Of a stretch of 64,000 nt of DNA, positions 17,592 to 26,780 are shown piece after piece. The notes beneath the pieces were generated by a model. That model was given only the letters and a program-made list of their open reading frames with translations, was not told the origin of the DNA and searched no databases. Source of the stretch: Pseudomonas sp. ACN8 (lineage in GTDB: Bacteria; Pseudomonadota; Gammaproteobacteria; Pseudomonadales; Pseudomonadaceae); NCBI RefSeq assembly GCF_002303925.1, contig NZ_MRCS01000014.1, positions 62,001 through 126,000 on the forward strand. The letters are read 5' to 3'. A program made the position numbers and the translations under genes. Positions within the stretch are counted from its first letter, which is position 1. Each line of letters opens with the position of its first letter.

Positions 17592-18481
17592 TGTACCAGA
17601 GCCTGCTCAAGTCCTTGAACCGCTTGAACCCTCGGGCCTGGGATTTCATTCAGCTGACCCGCATGGACAAGCCGATCGGCATTTACCTGCTGCTCTGGCC
17701 AACGCTGTGGGCGCTGTGGATTGCCGGCAAGGGTTCGCCGTCCCTGGCCAACATTGTGATTTTCGTCCTCGGCGTGGTGCTGACCCGCGCCGGCGGCTGC
17801 GTGATCAACGACTGGGCGGACCGCAAGGTCGATGGTCATGTGAAGCGTACCGAGCAGCGACCGCTGGTGAGCGGCAAGATCAGCTCCAAAGAGGCGCTGG
17901 TGTTCTTCGCATTGCTGATGGGCGTGAGTTTCCTGCTGGTGCTGTGCACCAATGCCGCGACCATATGGCTGTCGTTTGGCGGTCTGGCGCTGGCATTCAG
18001 TTACCCGTTCATGAAGCGCTACACCTATTACCCGCAAGTGGTGCTGGGCGCCGCATTTTCGTGGGGGATGCCGATGGCGTTCACTGCGGAAACCGGTGAA
18101 TTGCCGGCTGTCGCGTGGTTGCTGTGGATCGCCAACCTGATGTGGACCGTGGGTTACGACACGTATTACGCGATGACCGACCGCGATGACGACCTGAAGA
18201 TCGGCGTGAAATCCACGGCAATCCTGTTCGGCGACGCAGACCGGGTGATCATCCTGACCCTGCAAGGGCTGGCACTGGGCTGCCTGCTGCTGGCGGGGTC
18301 GAAGTTCGACCTTGGTGGCTGGTTCCACCTCGGATTACTGGTGGCGGCGGGCTGCTTTGCCTGGGAATTCTGGTACACCCGCGGCAAAGACCGGATGCGT
18401 TGCTTCAAGGCGTTTTTGCACAATCACTGGGCGGGATTGGCGATTTTCATCGGGATTGTGCTGGATTACGCGTTGCGTTGA
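17591..18481 (+). CDS. ubiA: 4-hydroxybenzoate polyprenyltransferase
   Basis: A 296-residue integral membrane prenyltransferase that attaches the polyprenyl tail to 4-hydroxybenzoate in ubiquinone synthesis. The first aspartate-rich motif is NDWADRKVD near residue 75, and the second is [12 protein letters not shown] near residue 200; both bind magnesium-diphosphate. Several hydrophobic helices lie between them. Its ATG overlaps the ubiC stop codon. A hairpin terminator follows. Confidence 0.96.
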   Translation: MYQSLLKSLNRLNPRAWDFIQLTRMDKPIGIYLLLWPTLWALWIAGKGSPSLANIVIFVLGVVLTRAGGCVINDWADRKVDGHVKRTEQRPLVSGKISSKEALVFFALLMGVSFLLVLCTNAATIWLSFGGLALAFSYPFMKRYTYYPQVVLGAAFSWGMPMAFTAETGELPAVAWLLWIANLMWTVGYDTYYAMTDRDDDLKIGVKSTAILFGDADRVIILTLQGLALGCLLLAGSKFDLGGWFHLGLLVAAGCFAWEFWYTRGKDRMRCFKAFLHNHWAGLAIFIGIVLDYALR

Positions 18482-18486
18482 CCGAT

Positions 18487-18535
18487 AAAAAGATCGCAGC
18501 CCTGGGTAGCTGTACCCTAAGGCTGCGATCTTTTT
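18487..18535 (+). terminator. Terminator between ubiA and the COG4315 gene
   Basis: AAAAAGATCGCAGCC (18487-18501) and GGCTGCGATCTTTTT (18521-18535) pair perfectly. The symmetrical A/T flanks allow use in both directions between converging genes. The arms belong to the GATCGCAGCC repeat type. Confidence 0.85.
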
Positions 18536-18541
18536 GCGGTA

Positions 18542-18925
18542 TTACATATGCTCGCGAACAACGTGCCAGACGTCTTTCTTCTTGTCACCCGTCATGTCTC
18601 CAGGTTTTTTGTCGTCCTCGTAGTAGTACAGCGGCTTGCCGTCATAGGCCCATTGCATCTTGCCATCGTCACGCTTGATGACTGTCCATTTACCTTCGGC
18701 CTTGGCACCCGCCGGCGCCATCATTGGCGGCCAGTATTTGGCGCAGTCGCCGTTGCACATCGACTTGCCGCCCGTGTCCTTGTCGAAGGTGTACAGAGTC
18801 ATCCCTTTGTGGTCGGTCATCATGCCGTCCTTCATCATCGCCGGTTCAGCGGCGAAGGCCATCGAAGGCAATGCCAGGGCAGCAGCCAACAGCAAGGCCT
18901 TGAGGGATTGCGAGTGTAGATTCAT
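18542..18925 (-). CDS. COG4315-type secreted repeat protein
   Basis: A 127-residue exported protein. The signal peptide MNLHSQSLKALLLAAALALP ends near AFAAEP. The mature part holds the two paired motifs of the family, GMTLYTFDKDTGGKSMCNGD with WPP, and DGKPLYYYEDDKKPGDMTG. Such proteins are annotated as predicted lipoproteins with Yx(FWY)xxD motifs, but no lipobox cysteine is seen here. Two cysteines (CNGDC) are close together. Function is unknown. It is read away from phoB. Confidence 0.85.
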   Translation of the reverse strand: MNLHSQSLKALLLAAALALPSMAFAAEPAMMKDGMMTDHKGMTLYTFDKDTGGKSMCNGDCAKYWPPMMAPAGAKAEGKWTVIKRDDGKMQWAYDGKPLYYYEDDKKPGDMTGDKKKDVWHVVREHM

Positions 18926-19006
18926 TTGAAGCCTTCCTTTGTGGTTGTCAGGATTCGGACTTAAAGCTTAGCCCAGGATCCAGCCAATCGCCGGTCGACT
19001 AAAATA

Positions 19007-19024
19007 CTGTCACACGACTGCAAT
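19007..19024 (+). promoter_or_regulatory. Pho box before phoB
   Basis: CTGTCAC-ACGA-CTGCAAT matches the PhoB site (CTGTCAT-N4-CTGTCAT) with three mismatches. It lies 55 bases before phoB and suggests PhoB autoactivation of phoBR under phosphate starvation. Confidence 0.7.
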
Positions 19025-19078
19025 AATTCCGTTATCTAATGCGGCGCAAGACAGTTAAATGACAAGAGGAATAACGGC

Positions 19079-19768
19079 ATGGTTGGCAGGAGCATTCTGA
19101 TCGTCGACGACGAAGCGCCTATTCGCGAAATGATCGCCGTTGCGTTGGAAATGGCCGGCTATGACTGCCTGGAGGCTGAAAACTCCCAGCAGGCCCACGC
19201 CATTATCGTCGACCGCAAACCAGACCTGATCCTGCTCGACTGGATGTTGCCCGGCACTTCCGGCATCGAGCTGGCCCGTCGCCTCAAGCGTGATGAACTG
19301 ACCGGGGACATCCCGATCATCATGCTCACCGCCAAGGGTGAAGAGGACAACAAGATCCAGGGTCTGGAAGTCGGCGCCGACGACTACATCACCAAGCCGT
19401 TTTCCCCCCGCGAGCTGGTCGCACGCCTGAAGGCCGTTCTGCGCCGTGCCGGTCCGAGCGATGGCGAAGCGCCAATCGAAGTCGGCGGCCTGCTGCTGGA
19501 CCCGATCAGCCACCGCGTGACCATCGACGGCCGTCCCGCCGAGATGGGCCCGACCGAATACCGCCTGCTGCAATTCTTCATGACCCACCAGGAGCGCGCC
19601 TACACGCGTGGCCAGTTGCTGGATCAGGTCTGGGGCGGCAACGTCTACGTCGAAGAGCGTACTGTTGACGTGCACATTCGGCGCCTGCGCAAAGCCCTCG
19701 GCGATGCTTACGAAAATCTGGTACAAACCGTGCGCGGCACCGGTTACCGCTTTTCTACCAAAGCCTGA
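19079..19768 (+). CDS. phoB: Phosphate-regulon response regulator PhoB
   Basis: A 229-residue OmpR-family regulator. The receiver domain shows the acidic pair in [12 protein letters not shown], the phosphorylated Asp in [10 protein letters not shown], and the Lys of [10 protein letters not shown]. The C-terminal winged helix ends [12 protein letters not shown]. When phosphorylated by PhoR it activates the pst operon and other Pho genes. An AGAGGAATAACGGC site precedes the ATG. phoR follows after 44 bases. Confidence 0.97.
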   Translation: MVGRSILIVDDEAPIREMIAVALEMAGYDCLEAENSQQAHAIIVDRKPDLILLDWMLPGTSGIELARRLKRDELTGDIPIIMLTAKGEEDNKIQGLEVGADDYITKPFSPRELVARLKAVLRRAGPSDGEAPIEVGGLLLDPISHRVTIDGRPAEMGPTEYRLLQFFMTHQERAYTRGQLLDQVWGGNVYVEERTVDVHIRRLRKALGDAYENLVQTVRGTGYRFSTKA

Positions 19769-19812
19769 CCCGGACCTTCACCGCCCGACAAGCTGACAAG
19801 GACGCGCGTCAA

Positions 19813-21135
19813 GTGAACCAAAACTGGCATGGCACCCTGATTCGCCACATGCTGCTACTGGTCACCGCCTGCCTGGTGATCGGCCTGATCACCGGCTATT
19901 ACGGCTGGAGCCTCGCCGCGGGCCTGGGTCTTTACCTGGCCTGGACCCTCAAGCAATTGCTGCGTCTGCACGAGTGGTTGCGCCTGCACAAACCCGATGA
20001 AGCACCACCCGACGGCTATGGCCTGTGGGGCGAGGTGTTCGACAGCATCTACCACTTGCAACGCCGTGACCAACGAGTACGTGGGCGCCTGCAAGCGGTG
20101 ATCGACCGGGTTCAGGAATCCACCGCGGCGCTGAAAGACGCAGTGATCATGCTCGACACCGATGGCAACCTGGAATGGTGGAACCGCGCCGCCGAAACCC
20201 TGCTGGGCCTCAAGACCCCGCAGGACAGCGGTCAACCGGTGACCAACCTGGTGCGCCATCCGCGCTTCAAGGAATACTTCGAGCAGGACAGCTACGCCGA
20301 GCCGCTGGAAATTCCTTCGCCGACCAACGACCGCGTGCGCATCCAGCTATACATCACCCGTTATGGCAACAACGAACACTTGATGCTGGTGCGCGATGTG
20401 ACGCGCATCCATCAGCTTGAGCAAATGCGCAAAGACTTCATCGCCAACGTTTCCCATGAACTGCGCACGCCGTTGACGGTGATCTGCGGTTACCTGGAAA
20501 CCTTGCTCGACAACGTCGACGAAGTGAACCCGCGCTGGGGCCGTGCCTTGCAGCAGATGCAGCAACAAGGCGGACGCATGCAGACCCTGCTCAATGATCT
20601 GTTGTTGCTGGCCAAGCTGGAAGCCACCGATTATCCGTCGGACAACCAGCCAGTGCCGATCGACGGCTTGCTGCAATCGATCAAGAGCGACGCGCAGCAG
20701 TTGTCCGGTCAGAAAAACCAGAAAATCACCCTGGAAGCCGATCCGACGATTCTGCTCAAGGGCAGCGAAGCGGAGTTGCGCAGCGCGTTTTCCAACCTGG
20801 TGTTCAACGCGGTGAAATACACCCCGGCCGAAGGCAATATCCGCATTCGCTGGTGGAGCGATGACCAGGGGGCGCACCTGAGCGTGCAGGATTCCGGGAT
20901 CGGCATCGATGCCAAACACCTGCCGCGCCTGACCGAACGTTTCTATCGCGTCGACTCCAGCCGCAACTCCAACACCGGGGGCACCGGCTTGGGGCTGGCG
21001 ATCGTCAAACACGTCCTGTTACGACATCGGGCACGGATGGAAATCAGCAGCGTACCGGGCCACGGCAGCACCTTCACCTGCCACTTTGCCCCGGCCCAGG
21101 TCACCAAATCCCGGGTTATCAGCACCGCTGACTGA
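19813..21135 (+). CDS. phoR: Phosphate-regulon sensor kinase PhoR
   Basis: A 440-residue histidine kinase. It has two N-terminal membrane segments close together (HMLLLVTACLVIGLITGYY region), a PAS domain (about residues 95-200, DAVIMLDTDGNLEWWN), the H box FIANVSHELRTPLTV near residue 215, and the ATP-binding domain with FSNLVFNAVKYTP, DSGIGID and GGTGLGLAIVKH. The start is GTG 19813. It has no large periplasmic sensor, consistent with sensing through PstSCAB-PhoU. It is cotranscribed with phoB. Confidence 0.96.
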   Translation: MNQNWHGTLIRHMLLLVTACLVIGLITGYYGWSLAAGLGLYLAWTLKQLLRLHEWLRLHKPDEAPPDGYGLWGEVFDSIYHLQRRDQRVRGRLQAVIDRVQESTAALKDAVIMLDTDGNLEWWNRAAETLLGLKTPQDSGQPVTNLVRHPRFKEYFEQDSYAEPLEIPSPTNDRVRIQLYITRYGNNEHLMLVRDVTRIHQLEQMRKDFIANVSHELRTPLTVICGYLETLLDNVDEVNPRWGRALQQMQQQGGRMQTLLNDLLLLAKLEATDYPSDNQPVPIDGLLQSIKSDAQQLSGQKNQKITLEADPTILLKGSEAELRSAFSNLVFNAVKYTPAEGNIRIRWWSDDQGAHLSVQDSGIGIDAKHLPRLTERFYRVDSSRNSNTGGTGLGLAIVKHVLLRHRARMEISSVPGHGSTFTCHFAPAQVTKSRVISTAD

Positions 21136-21193
21136 TACCGGTCAGCACGCGCCACTAGGCAACTGGCCAGTCAGCCGCTACATTGGCTGACTT

Positions 21194-21220
21194 GCGCCTG
21201 CCTTTCAGGCGCGGTTTTTT
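21194..21220 (+). terminator. Terminator after phoBR
   Basis: GCGCCTG (21194-21200) and CAGGCGC (21206-21212) form a stem followed by GGTTTTTT. A second weaker stem, GTCAGCC/GGCTGAC (21170-21191), lies just before it. Confidence 0.85.
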
Positions 21221-21259
21221 ACTTCCCTCTCGAATATACGGAACCCGCAAAACTCCATC

Positions 21260-22600
21260 ATGGACCCTTCCCCTGGTTTGACCCTCGCTACCATTTTCGC
21301 CGACTTCGGCATGATTCTTTTTGCTCTGATCCTGGTTTTGCTCAACGGATTTTTCGTTGCGGCGGAATTTGCCATGGTCAAGCTGCGCTCGACCCGGGTC
21401 GAGGCCATCGCTGACAAAAACGGCTGGCGCGGGCACATCCTGCGTACCGTGCACAGTCAGCTCGATGCCTATCTCTCGGCCTGTCAGCTCGGTATCACCC
21501 TCGCCTCCCTGGGCCTGGGCTGGGTCGGTGAACCTGCGTTTGCGCACCTTCTGGCGCCTGTACTGAGTGCCGTGGGCGTAGATTCCGCTGAAGTGGTCAA
21601 GGCTGTTTCATTCTTCACCGCGTTCTTCATCATTTCCTACCTCCACATCGTGGTCGGCGAACTGGCTCCCAAATCCTGGGCGATCCGCAAACCCGAGTTG
21701 CTGTCGCTGTGGACCGCCGTGCCGCTGTACCTGTTCTACTGGGCCATGTACCCGGCCATCTACCTGCTCAACGCCAGCGCCAACCAGATCCTGCGCATCG
21801 CAGGCCAAGGTGAGCCCGGCCCGCATCACGAGCACCACTACAGCCGTGAAGAACTGAAGCTGATCCTGCACTCCAGCCGTGGCCAGGACCCGAGTGACCA
21901 AGGCATGCGCGTGCTGGCCTCGGCGGTGGAAATGGGTGAACTGGAAGTGGTCGACTGGGCCAACTCCCGCGAAGACCTGGTGACACTGGAGTTCAATGCG
22001 CCACTCAAGCAGATCCTGGCAATGTTTCGTCGCCACAAGTTCAGCCGCTACCCGGTGTACGACAGCGAACGTCAGGAGTTCGTCGGCCTGCTGCACATCA
22101 AGGATCTGCTGTTGGAACTGGCGGCGCTGGACCACATTCCCGAGTCGTTCAACCTGGCCGAACTGACTCGCCCGCTGGAGCGCGTGTCGCGGCACATGCC
22201 GCTGTCGCAGTTGCTGGAACAGTTCCGCAAGGGCGGCTCGCACTTCGCCGTGGTCGAAGAGGCCGATGGCAACATCATCGGCTACCTGACCATGGAAGAC
22301 GTGCTGGAAGTGCTGGTGGGCGACATCCAGGACGAACACCGCAAGGCCGAGCGCGGGATCCTCGCGTATCAGCCGGGCAAGCTGCTGGTGCGGGGCGATA
22401 CGCCGCTGTTCAAGGTTGAACGACTGCTGGGCATCGACCTCGACCACGTCGAAGCCGAAACCCTTGCCGGGCTGGTCTACGAGAGCCTCAAGCGCGTTCC
22501 CGAAGAGGAAGAAGTGCTGGAAGTCGAAGGCCTGCGGATCATCATCAAGAAGATGAAAGGGCCGAAGATCGTCCTGGCCAAGGTGTTGATGCTGGACTGA
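21260..22600 (+). CDS. CNNM/CorC-family membrane protein with CBS domains (hemolysin-related)
   Basis: A 446-residue protein. It starts with a DUF21/CNNM transmembrane domain (about residues 10-200, ILVLLNGFFVAAEFAMVKLRSTR, then hydrophobic helices), followed by a CBS pair (about 220-350, FSRYPVYDSERQEFVGLLHIKD and GGSHFAVVEEADGNIIGYLTMEDVLEVLVGDI) and a C-terminal CorC_HlyC domain. The family is linked to magnesium or cobalt efflux and has historically been called hemolysin; a toxin role is unlikely. It follows the phoBR terminator, so it probably has its own promoter. Confidence 0.93.
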   Translation: MDPSPGLTLATIFADFGMILFALILVLLNGFFVAAEFAMVKLRSTRVEAIADKNGWRGHILRTVHSQLDAYLSACQLGITLASLGLGWVGEPAFAHLLAPVLSAVGVDSAEVVKAVSFFTAFFIISYLHIVVGELAPKSWAIRKPELLSLWTAVPLYLFYWAMYPAIYLLNASANQILRIAGQGEPGPHHEHHYSREELKLILHSSRGQDPSDQGMRVLASAVEMGELEVVDWANSREDLVTLEFNAPLKQILAMFRRHKFSRYPVYDSERQEFVGLLHIKDLLLELAALDHIPESFNLAELTRPLERVSRHMPLSQLLEQFRKGGSHFAVVEEADGNIIGYLTMEDVLEVLVGDIQDEHRKAERGILAYQPGKLLVRGDTPLFKVERLLGIDLDHVEAETLAGLVYESLKRVPEEEEVLEVEGLRIIIKKMKGPKIVLAKVLMLD

Positions 22601-22627
22601 TCGAGATATCCGGATTCGAGTCGATAC

Positions 22628-22694
22628 CATCGCGAGCAAGCTCGCTCCCACACTGGAATGCATTTCAACAGTGGGAGCGGGCTTGCCCGCGATG
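22628..22694 (+). repeat. REP inverted pair 3
   Basis: REP copies 22628-22651 and 22671-22694 are inverted with a short spacer, between converging genes. The second copy has GCCCGCG in place of GCTCGCG. Confidence 0.85.
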
Positions 22695-22714
22695 GCGTCA
22701 GACCAGACAACGCC

Positions 22715-23611
22715 TCACTGCTTACCCAACGCAAAGTTGGGCAGCGCGCTGACCGGCTGGTTGAACTGGTATGGAATCGACACCAGTCCCAGCCCGGTAT
22801 TGCGCTGCACCACGAAGTGCAAATGCGGCCCGGTGCTGTTGCCGGTGTTGCCGGACAACGCCAACGCACTGCCGACCGTTACCCGCTGACCTTCCCGAAC
22901 GCAGACCGAGCCTTTCTTCAGGTGCAGGTAAACACTCATGGTCCCGTCATCGTGTAGCACCCGTACGAAATTACCGGATGCATCGGTGCCGCGTCCGCTC
23001 TGCCTGTTTTCGGTTTTCACCACCACCCCGCCTCGCGCGGCAATGATCGGTGTGCCCTCAGGCATCGCGATGTCTATGGCGTAACGGCTCTTGGGCCCGA
23101 AGTGGCTGTAGGGGCCATTGGCGCCCTGACTGATCCGGAACGGCCCGCCACGCCAGGGCAACGGATACCGATAGCCCACCGTGGGCCCTGAGGGGTCGCC
23201 CAGGGAGTATTTGAACTTTGGAACATACGCGAGGGGCCTTCCACCTTTAGTCGCCGTAAGCTGCGCCAGGCGAACGCTGCTGCGCAGCGGTATCACGCGC
23301 CGAATCGTCCCTCCCGGCACACCGTTGGCGTTCTTCACCCCGGCAAAACTCAATTCGACTTCTACCGGCGCATACAGGTCATTGCGTACGTACACGCTGT
23401 GCACGCCGTTCTTCTTCATGATGACGAGGCGCACCTGACGCTCAAGGTGCTCGACCATGCCATCGCGAAAAACGAACACATGGGCGCCTTTGCTGGGGCG
23501 GTCGCTGTAGGAAACCACGCCATAGGCATCTTTGGATTTGTAGATGGTCATGGCCATGGCCGAAGTGGCGACCATGAGCAGGCCACATAAAAGCATCAGG
23601 CGCGTGAACAT
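22715..23611 (-). CDS. Secreted M23 (LytM-type) metallopeptidase
   Basis: A 298-residue exported protein. After a signal peptide ending near TSAMAM, it has an N-terminal region beginning YKSKDAYGVVSYSDRPSKG, similar to the DUF4124-type start of periplasmic proteins, and a C-terminal M23 domain. The zinc ligands are visible in HFGPKSRYAIDIAMPEG (His and Asp) and GPHLHFV (His). M23 enzymes cleave peptidoglycan cross-links or act as activators of amidases. ATG 23611 is preferred to an in-frame TTG two codons upstream. It is probably transcribed alone. Confidence 0.92.
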   Translation of the reverse strand: MFTRLMLLCGLLMVATSAMAMTIYKSKDAYGVVSYSDRPSKGAHVFVFRDGMVEHLERQVRLVIMKKNGVHSVYVRNDLYAPVEVELSFAGVKNANGVPGGTIRRVIPLRSSVRLAQLTATKGGRPLAYVPKFKYSLGDPSGPTVGYRYPLPWRGGPFRISQGANGPYSHFGPKSRYAIDIAMPEGTPIIAARGGVVVKTENRQSGRGTDASGNFVRVLHDDGTMSVYLHLKKGSVCVREGQRVTVGSALALSGNTGNSTGPHLHFVVQRNTGLGLVSIPYQFNQPVSALPNFALGKQ

Positions 23612-23730
23612 GAGCAAGGATTCTGTCGAGTGAGATCTGGGATTGAGCCTAGCAGCTGCAATGGACCCGGGTAGTCGGCAGATGTTTCAGAAAAGGTGTT
23701 CAGCAGATGTGCGGTATCAGTGATGACCCC

Positions 23731-23794
23731 TTCGCGAGCAGGCTCGCTCCCACAAGGAAACGCATTCCAATGTGGGAGCGAGCCTGCTCGCGAA
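23731..23794 (+). repeat. REP inverted pair 4
   Basis: REP copies 23731-23754 and 23771-23794 are perfect reverse complements with a 16-base spacer, between two minus-strand genes. Confidence 0.9.
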
Positions 23795-23817
23795 AGCGGA
23801 CTGTCAGGCGACGCGCC

Positions 23818-24720
23818 TCAAGCGCCAGGAATGAAGTGCTTCTGCGCCGTACCCCGCGCAATCAGGCGCGAAATGTAATCGAGCTTCTGCGCATCCTGGT
23901 CGACAAAGCGGAAGGTCAGCTGCAGCCAGTCGCTGTCGGGCTTCGGTTCGTGGGCCACGACGGCGTGCAGGTAACCGTTGAGGCGGGCGATCTCGGCGTT
24001 ATCGCCCTGCTCCAGATCCAGCACGGCGCTGTCGAGGATCTGCGGCAGGGTCTCGGTACGCTTGATCACCAACAGGGCTTCCTTGAGGCTCAAGGCCTTG
24101 ATCACGCATTGTGCGATACCGTTCGGCAAACGCAGTTGACCCTGGCCACGGCCACTGGTGGGTGCCGAAGAGGCCGCAGGCGCCTTGACCGGCGGGCTGC
24201 TGAGCAAGCCTTTGGACGGTGCGGGTGCGGCCGTTGGCGTGACGACGGGCGCCTTGCCGCCAGTCAGGGCGGCGAGGGAGTCGTTAGCGAATGCAGGGCT
24301 GGTCTTGGTCGCGGCCACGTTGATCAAGGCGTCGAGTTTGCCGACCTTGTGCAGCGCCTGCTTGACCTTGGTGATCAACTGTTCGTTGGTGAACGGCTTG
24401 CTGACGTAACCGGAAACACCGGCCTGGATCGCCTGGACAACGTTCTCCTTGTCACCACGGCTGGTCACCATCACGAAAGGCATGGCCTTGAGGCTGTCTT
24501 GCTCGCGGCACCAGGTCAACAGTTCCAGGCCGGACATTTCCGGCATTTCCCAGTCGCACAGGACCAGGTCGAAGGCTTCCTTGGCCAGCATGGCCTGAGC
24601 CTTTCTGCCGTTGATCGCATCTTCGATCCGCATGCCCGGGAAATAATTGCGCAGGCACTTTTTCACCAGGTCACGAATGAACGACGCGTCGTCCACGACC
24701 AACACACTGACCTTACTCAT
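23818..24720 (-). CDS. Response regulator with C-terminal PilZ-like region
   Basis: A 300-residue protein. The N-terminal receiver domain (about 1-125) has SVLVVDDASFIRDLV, the phospho-acceptor Asp in FDLVLCDWEMPEMSG and the Lys of YVSKPFTNEQ. A low-complexity Ala/Pro linker (about 150-195) leads to a C-terminal segment that ends DWLQLTFRFVDQDAQKLDYI, similar in shape to the end of PilZ domains, although the RxxxR c-di-GMP motif is not seen. It lies beside phoU and is conserved there in Pseudomonas (PA5364 position, from memory). Its kinase is unknown. Confidence 0.85.
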   Translation of the reverse strand: MSKVSVLVVDDASFIRDLVKKCLRNYFPGMRIEDAINGRKAQAMLAKEAFDLVLCDWEMPEMSGLELLTWCREQDSLKAMPFVMVTSRGDKENVVQAIQAGVSGYVSKPFTNEQLITKVKQALHKVGKLDALINVAATKTSPAFANDSLAALTGGKAPVVTPTAAPAPSKGLLSSPPVKAPAASSAPTSGRGQGQLRLPNGIAQCVIKALSLKEALLVIKRTETLPQILDSAVLDLEQGDNAEIARLNGYLHAVVAHEPKPDSDWLQLTFRFVDQDAQKLDYISRLIARGTAQKHFIPGA

Positions 24721-24845
24721 CCAAAACCCCTTTTAAAAATCCCGGCCAGCATACCGCCTTGCTGATGGCACATTGCCAAAAATCTTTCAGTCACGCCGGA
24801 CTTTTCGTTCGCGGGGTGCTGCTTTTCGAATTCGTGAAGCGCAAA

Positions 24846-24873
24846 CAAAAACGCCCGGCCAAAAGGCCGGGCG
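24846..24873 (-). terminator. Terminator of the pst-phoU operon
   Basis: GCCCGGCC/GGCCGGGC (24853-24872) around AAAA; in the minus direction it is followed by a T run. It ends the operon 17 bases after the phoU stop codon. Confidence 0.92.
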
Positions 24874-24889
24874 CTTTACTTGGGCAACC

Positions 24890-25651
24890 TTACTTATCGT
24901 CAGTTTTGCCCGGAACATTAGCGCTTTCGCCGGTTGTTCCTTCGACTTCTTCCTTCATGCGCTTAAGACCCAGGTGCCGCACGTCGGTGCCGCGTACCAG
25001 ATAGATCACCAGCTCCGAGATATTGCGCGCGTGGTCGCCGATACGCTCCAGCGAACGCAGCACCCAGATAATGCTCAGAACCCGCGAAATGGAACGCGGA
25101 TCTTCCATCATGTAAGTGGCCAGCTCACGCAGCGCGGTCTTGTATTCGCGGTCGATGATCTTGTCGTACTGCGCCACCGACAAGGCCAGTTCGGCGTCGA
25201 AACGGGCAAAGGCATCCAGTGCGTCGCGAACCATGTTGCGTACCTGGTCACCGATATGGCGCACTTCGACGTAACCGCGCGGCGCTTCGCCTTCTTCGCA
25301 CAGCTGGATAGCGCGACGGGCGATCTTGGTCGCTTCGTCACCGATGCGCTCCAGGTCGATCACTGACTTGGAAATGCTGATGATCAGGCGCAGGTCGGAC
25401 GCTGCCGGTTGACGACGGGCCAGAATGCGCAGGCATTCTTCGTCAATGTTGCGTTCCATCTGGTTGATCTGGTCGTCGATCTCGCGCACCTGCTGGGCCA
25501 GGCCGGAGTCGGCCTCGATCAGCGCGGTCACCGCGTCGTTGACCTGCTTCTCCACCAGCCCGCCCATGGCCAGGAGGTGACTGCGCACTTCCTCGAGCTC
25601 GGCGTTGAATTGCGCGGAAATGTGGTGGGTAAGGCCTTCTTTACTAATCAT
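24890..25651 (-). CDS. phoU: Phosphate-signalling protein PhoU
   Basis: A 253-residue all-helical PhoU with its two repeated PhoU domains (about residues 15-110 and 120-215). It links the Pst transporter to PhoR and holds the Pho response off when phosphate is plentiful. The conserved acidic metal-binding patches are visible as DLERIGDEATKIA and LERIGDHARNISE. The start at 25651 (MISKEGLTHHISAQF) is preferred over an in-frame upstream start because GGAG lies at the right distance. It is last in pstSCAB-phoU. Confidence 0.96.
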   Translation of the reverse strand: MISKEGLTHHISAQFNAELEEVRSHLLAMGGLVEKQVNDAVTALIEADSGLAQQVREIDDQINQMERNIDEECLRILARRQPAASDLRLIISISKSVIDLERIGDEATKIARRAIQLCEEGEAPRGYVEVRHIGDQVRNMVRDALDAFARFDAELALSVAQYDKIIDREYKTALRELATYMMEDPRSISRVLSIIWVLRSLERIGDHARNISELVIYLVRGTDVRHLGLKRMKEEVEGTTGESANVPGKTDDK

Positions 25652-25672
25652 CTTTTTCGCTCCGCGAAAGTT

Positions 25673-25759
25673 GCAAGCTTCAAGCTGCAAGCTTCAAGCA
25701 GTTATGTACAAGTCCTGGAATCGCACCGGTTCTTTCTTGCCGCTTGCAGCTTGTAGCTC
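25673..25759 (-). repeat. Repeat-built stem-loop between pstB and phoU
   Basis: A 14-base unit (GCAAGCTTCAAGCT/A) occurs twice in tandem (25673-25686, 25687-25700). AGCTTCAAGCTGCAAGC (25677-25693) pairs with 25743-25759 with one mismatch. It lies in the pst mRNA and could affect relative phoU levels. Confidence 0.6.
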
Positions 25760-25772
25760 GCGGCGGCCTCAA

Positions 25773-26606
25773 CTAGCCGTACCGACCCGTGATGTAGTCT
25801 TCGGTCTGCTTCTTCGCCGGATTGGTGAACAGGGTGTCGGTGTCGCCGAACTCAACCAGCTTGCCCATGTACATGAACGCCGTGTAGTCGGAAACCCGCG
25901 CGGCCTGTTGCATGTTGTGGGTCACGATGACGATGGTGAACTTGGATTTCAGTTCGTAGATCAGCTCTTCGACTTTCAGGGTGGAGATCGGGTCGAGTGC
26001 CGAGCACGGTTCGTCGAGCAGCAGTACTTCCGGCTCAACGGCGATGGTGCGGGCGATCACCAGACGCTGCTGCTGACCACCGGACAGGCCCAGTGCCGAC
26101 TCGTGCAGACGGTCCTTGACCTCGTCCCACAGCGCCGCGCCTTTCAACGCCCACTCAACGGCTTCGTCGAGCACGCGCTTCTTGTTGATGCCCTGGATGC
26201 GCAGGCCGTAGACCACGTTTTCGTAGATGGTTTTCGGGAACGGGTTGGGCTTCTGGAACACCATGCCGACGCGACGACGCAGCTCGGCCACGTCTTCGCC
26301 CTTGCGGTAGATGTTGTTGCCGTACAGGTTGATCTCGCCTTCAACACGGCACCCGTCAACCAGGTCGTTCATGCGGTTGAAGGTACGCAACAGCGTCGAC
26401 TTGCCACAGCCGGACGGGCCGATGAAGGCGGTCACGCGCTGTTTCGGGATGTTCATGCTGACGTCGAACAGCGCTTGTTTATCGCCGTAGAACAGGCTCA
26501 GGCCCGGCACTTCGATGGCTACGGTTTCCTGTTCGAGATTCAGGCTCTGTTTGTCGCGACCCAGGGCCGACATGTTGATGCCGTGGGTATGTGCTTCGTG
26601 CTGCAT
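25773..26606 (-). CDS. pstB: Phosphate ABC transporter ATP-binding protein PstB
   Basis: A 277-residue ABC ATPase. Walker A is GPSGCGKST, the signature is LSGGQQQRL, and Walker B is [13 protein letters not shown]. It powers high-affinity phosphate import through PstA/PstC. The first 25 or so residues ([20 protein letters not shown]) are an extra N-terminal stretch common in Pseudomonas PstB. A REP pair separates it from pstA. Confidence 0.96.
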   Translation of the reverse strand: MQHEAHTHGINMSALGRDKQSLNLEQETVAIEVPGLSLFYGDKQALFDVSMNIPKQRVTAFIGPSGCGKSTLLRTFNRMNDLVDGCRVEGEINLYGNNIYRKGEDVAELRRRVGMVFQKPNPFPKTIYENVVYGLRIQGINKKRVLDEAVEWALKGAALWDEVKDRLHESALGLSGGQQQRLVIARTIAVEPEVLLLDEPCSALDPISTLKVEELIYELKSKFTIVIVTHNMQQAARVSDYTAFMYMGKLVEFGDTDTLFTNPAKKQTEDYITGRYG

Positions 26607-26676
26607 GGGAGGCTCCCTGTGCTAACAAATTCGGTTCGTTTTCCGCTGGCCTTGGCCTGCGGTTACACAATTCTTA

Positions 26677-26764
26677 CTGTAGGAGCGAGCTTGCTCGCGA
26701 TGGTCGTTCAGACACAGAAAATGTGTCGGATGTACCTTCTTCGCGAGCGGGCTCGCTCCCACAA
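26677..26764 (-). repeat. REP inverted pair 5, inside the pst operon
   Basis: REP copies 26677-26701 and 26740-26764 are inverted, in the 174-base gap between pstA and pstB. This is within a transcription unit, not at its end, so it may affect mRNA stability. Confidence 0.85.
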
Positions 26765-26780
26765 GGTCCGCGCCGACCAA

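Noticed and set aside
21260..22600. Hemolysin toxin
   Set aside because: The hemolysin label in CNNM/CBS proteins is historical; the domains point to a metal-ion-related membrane protein.
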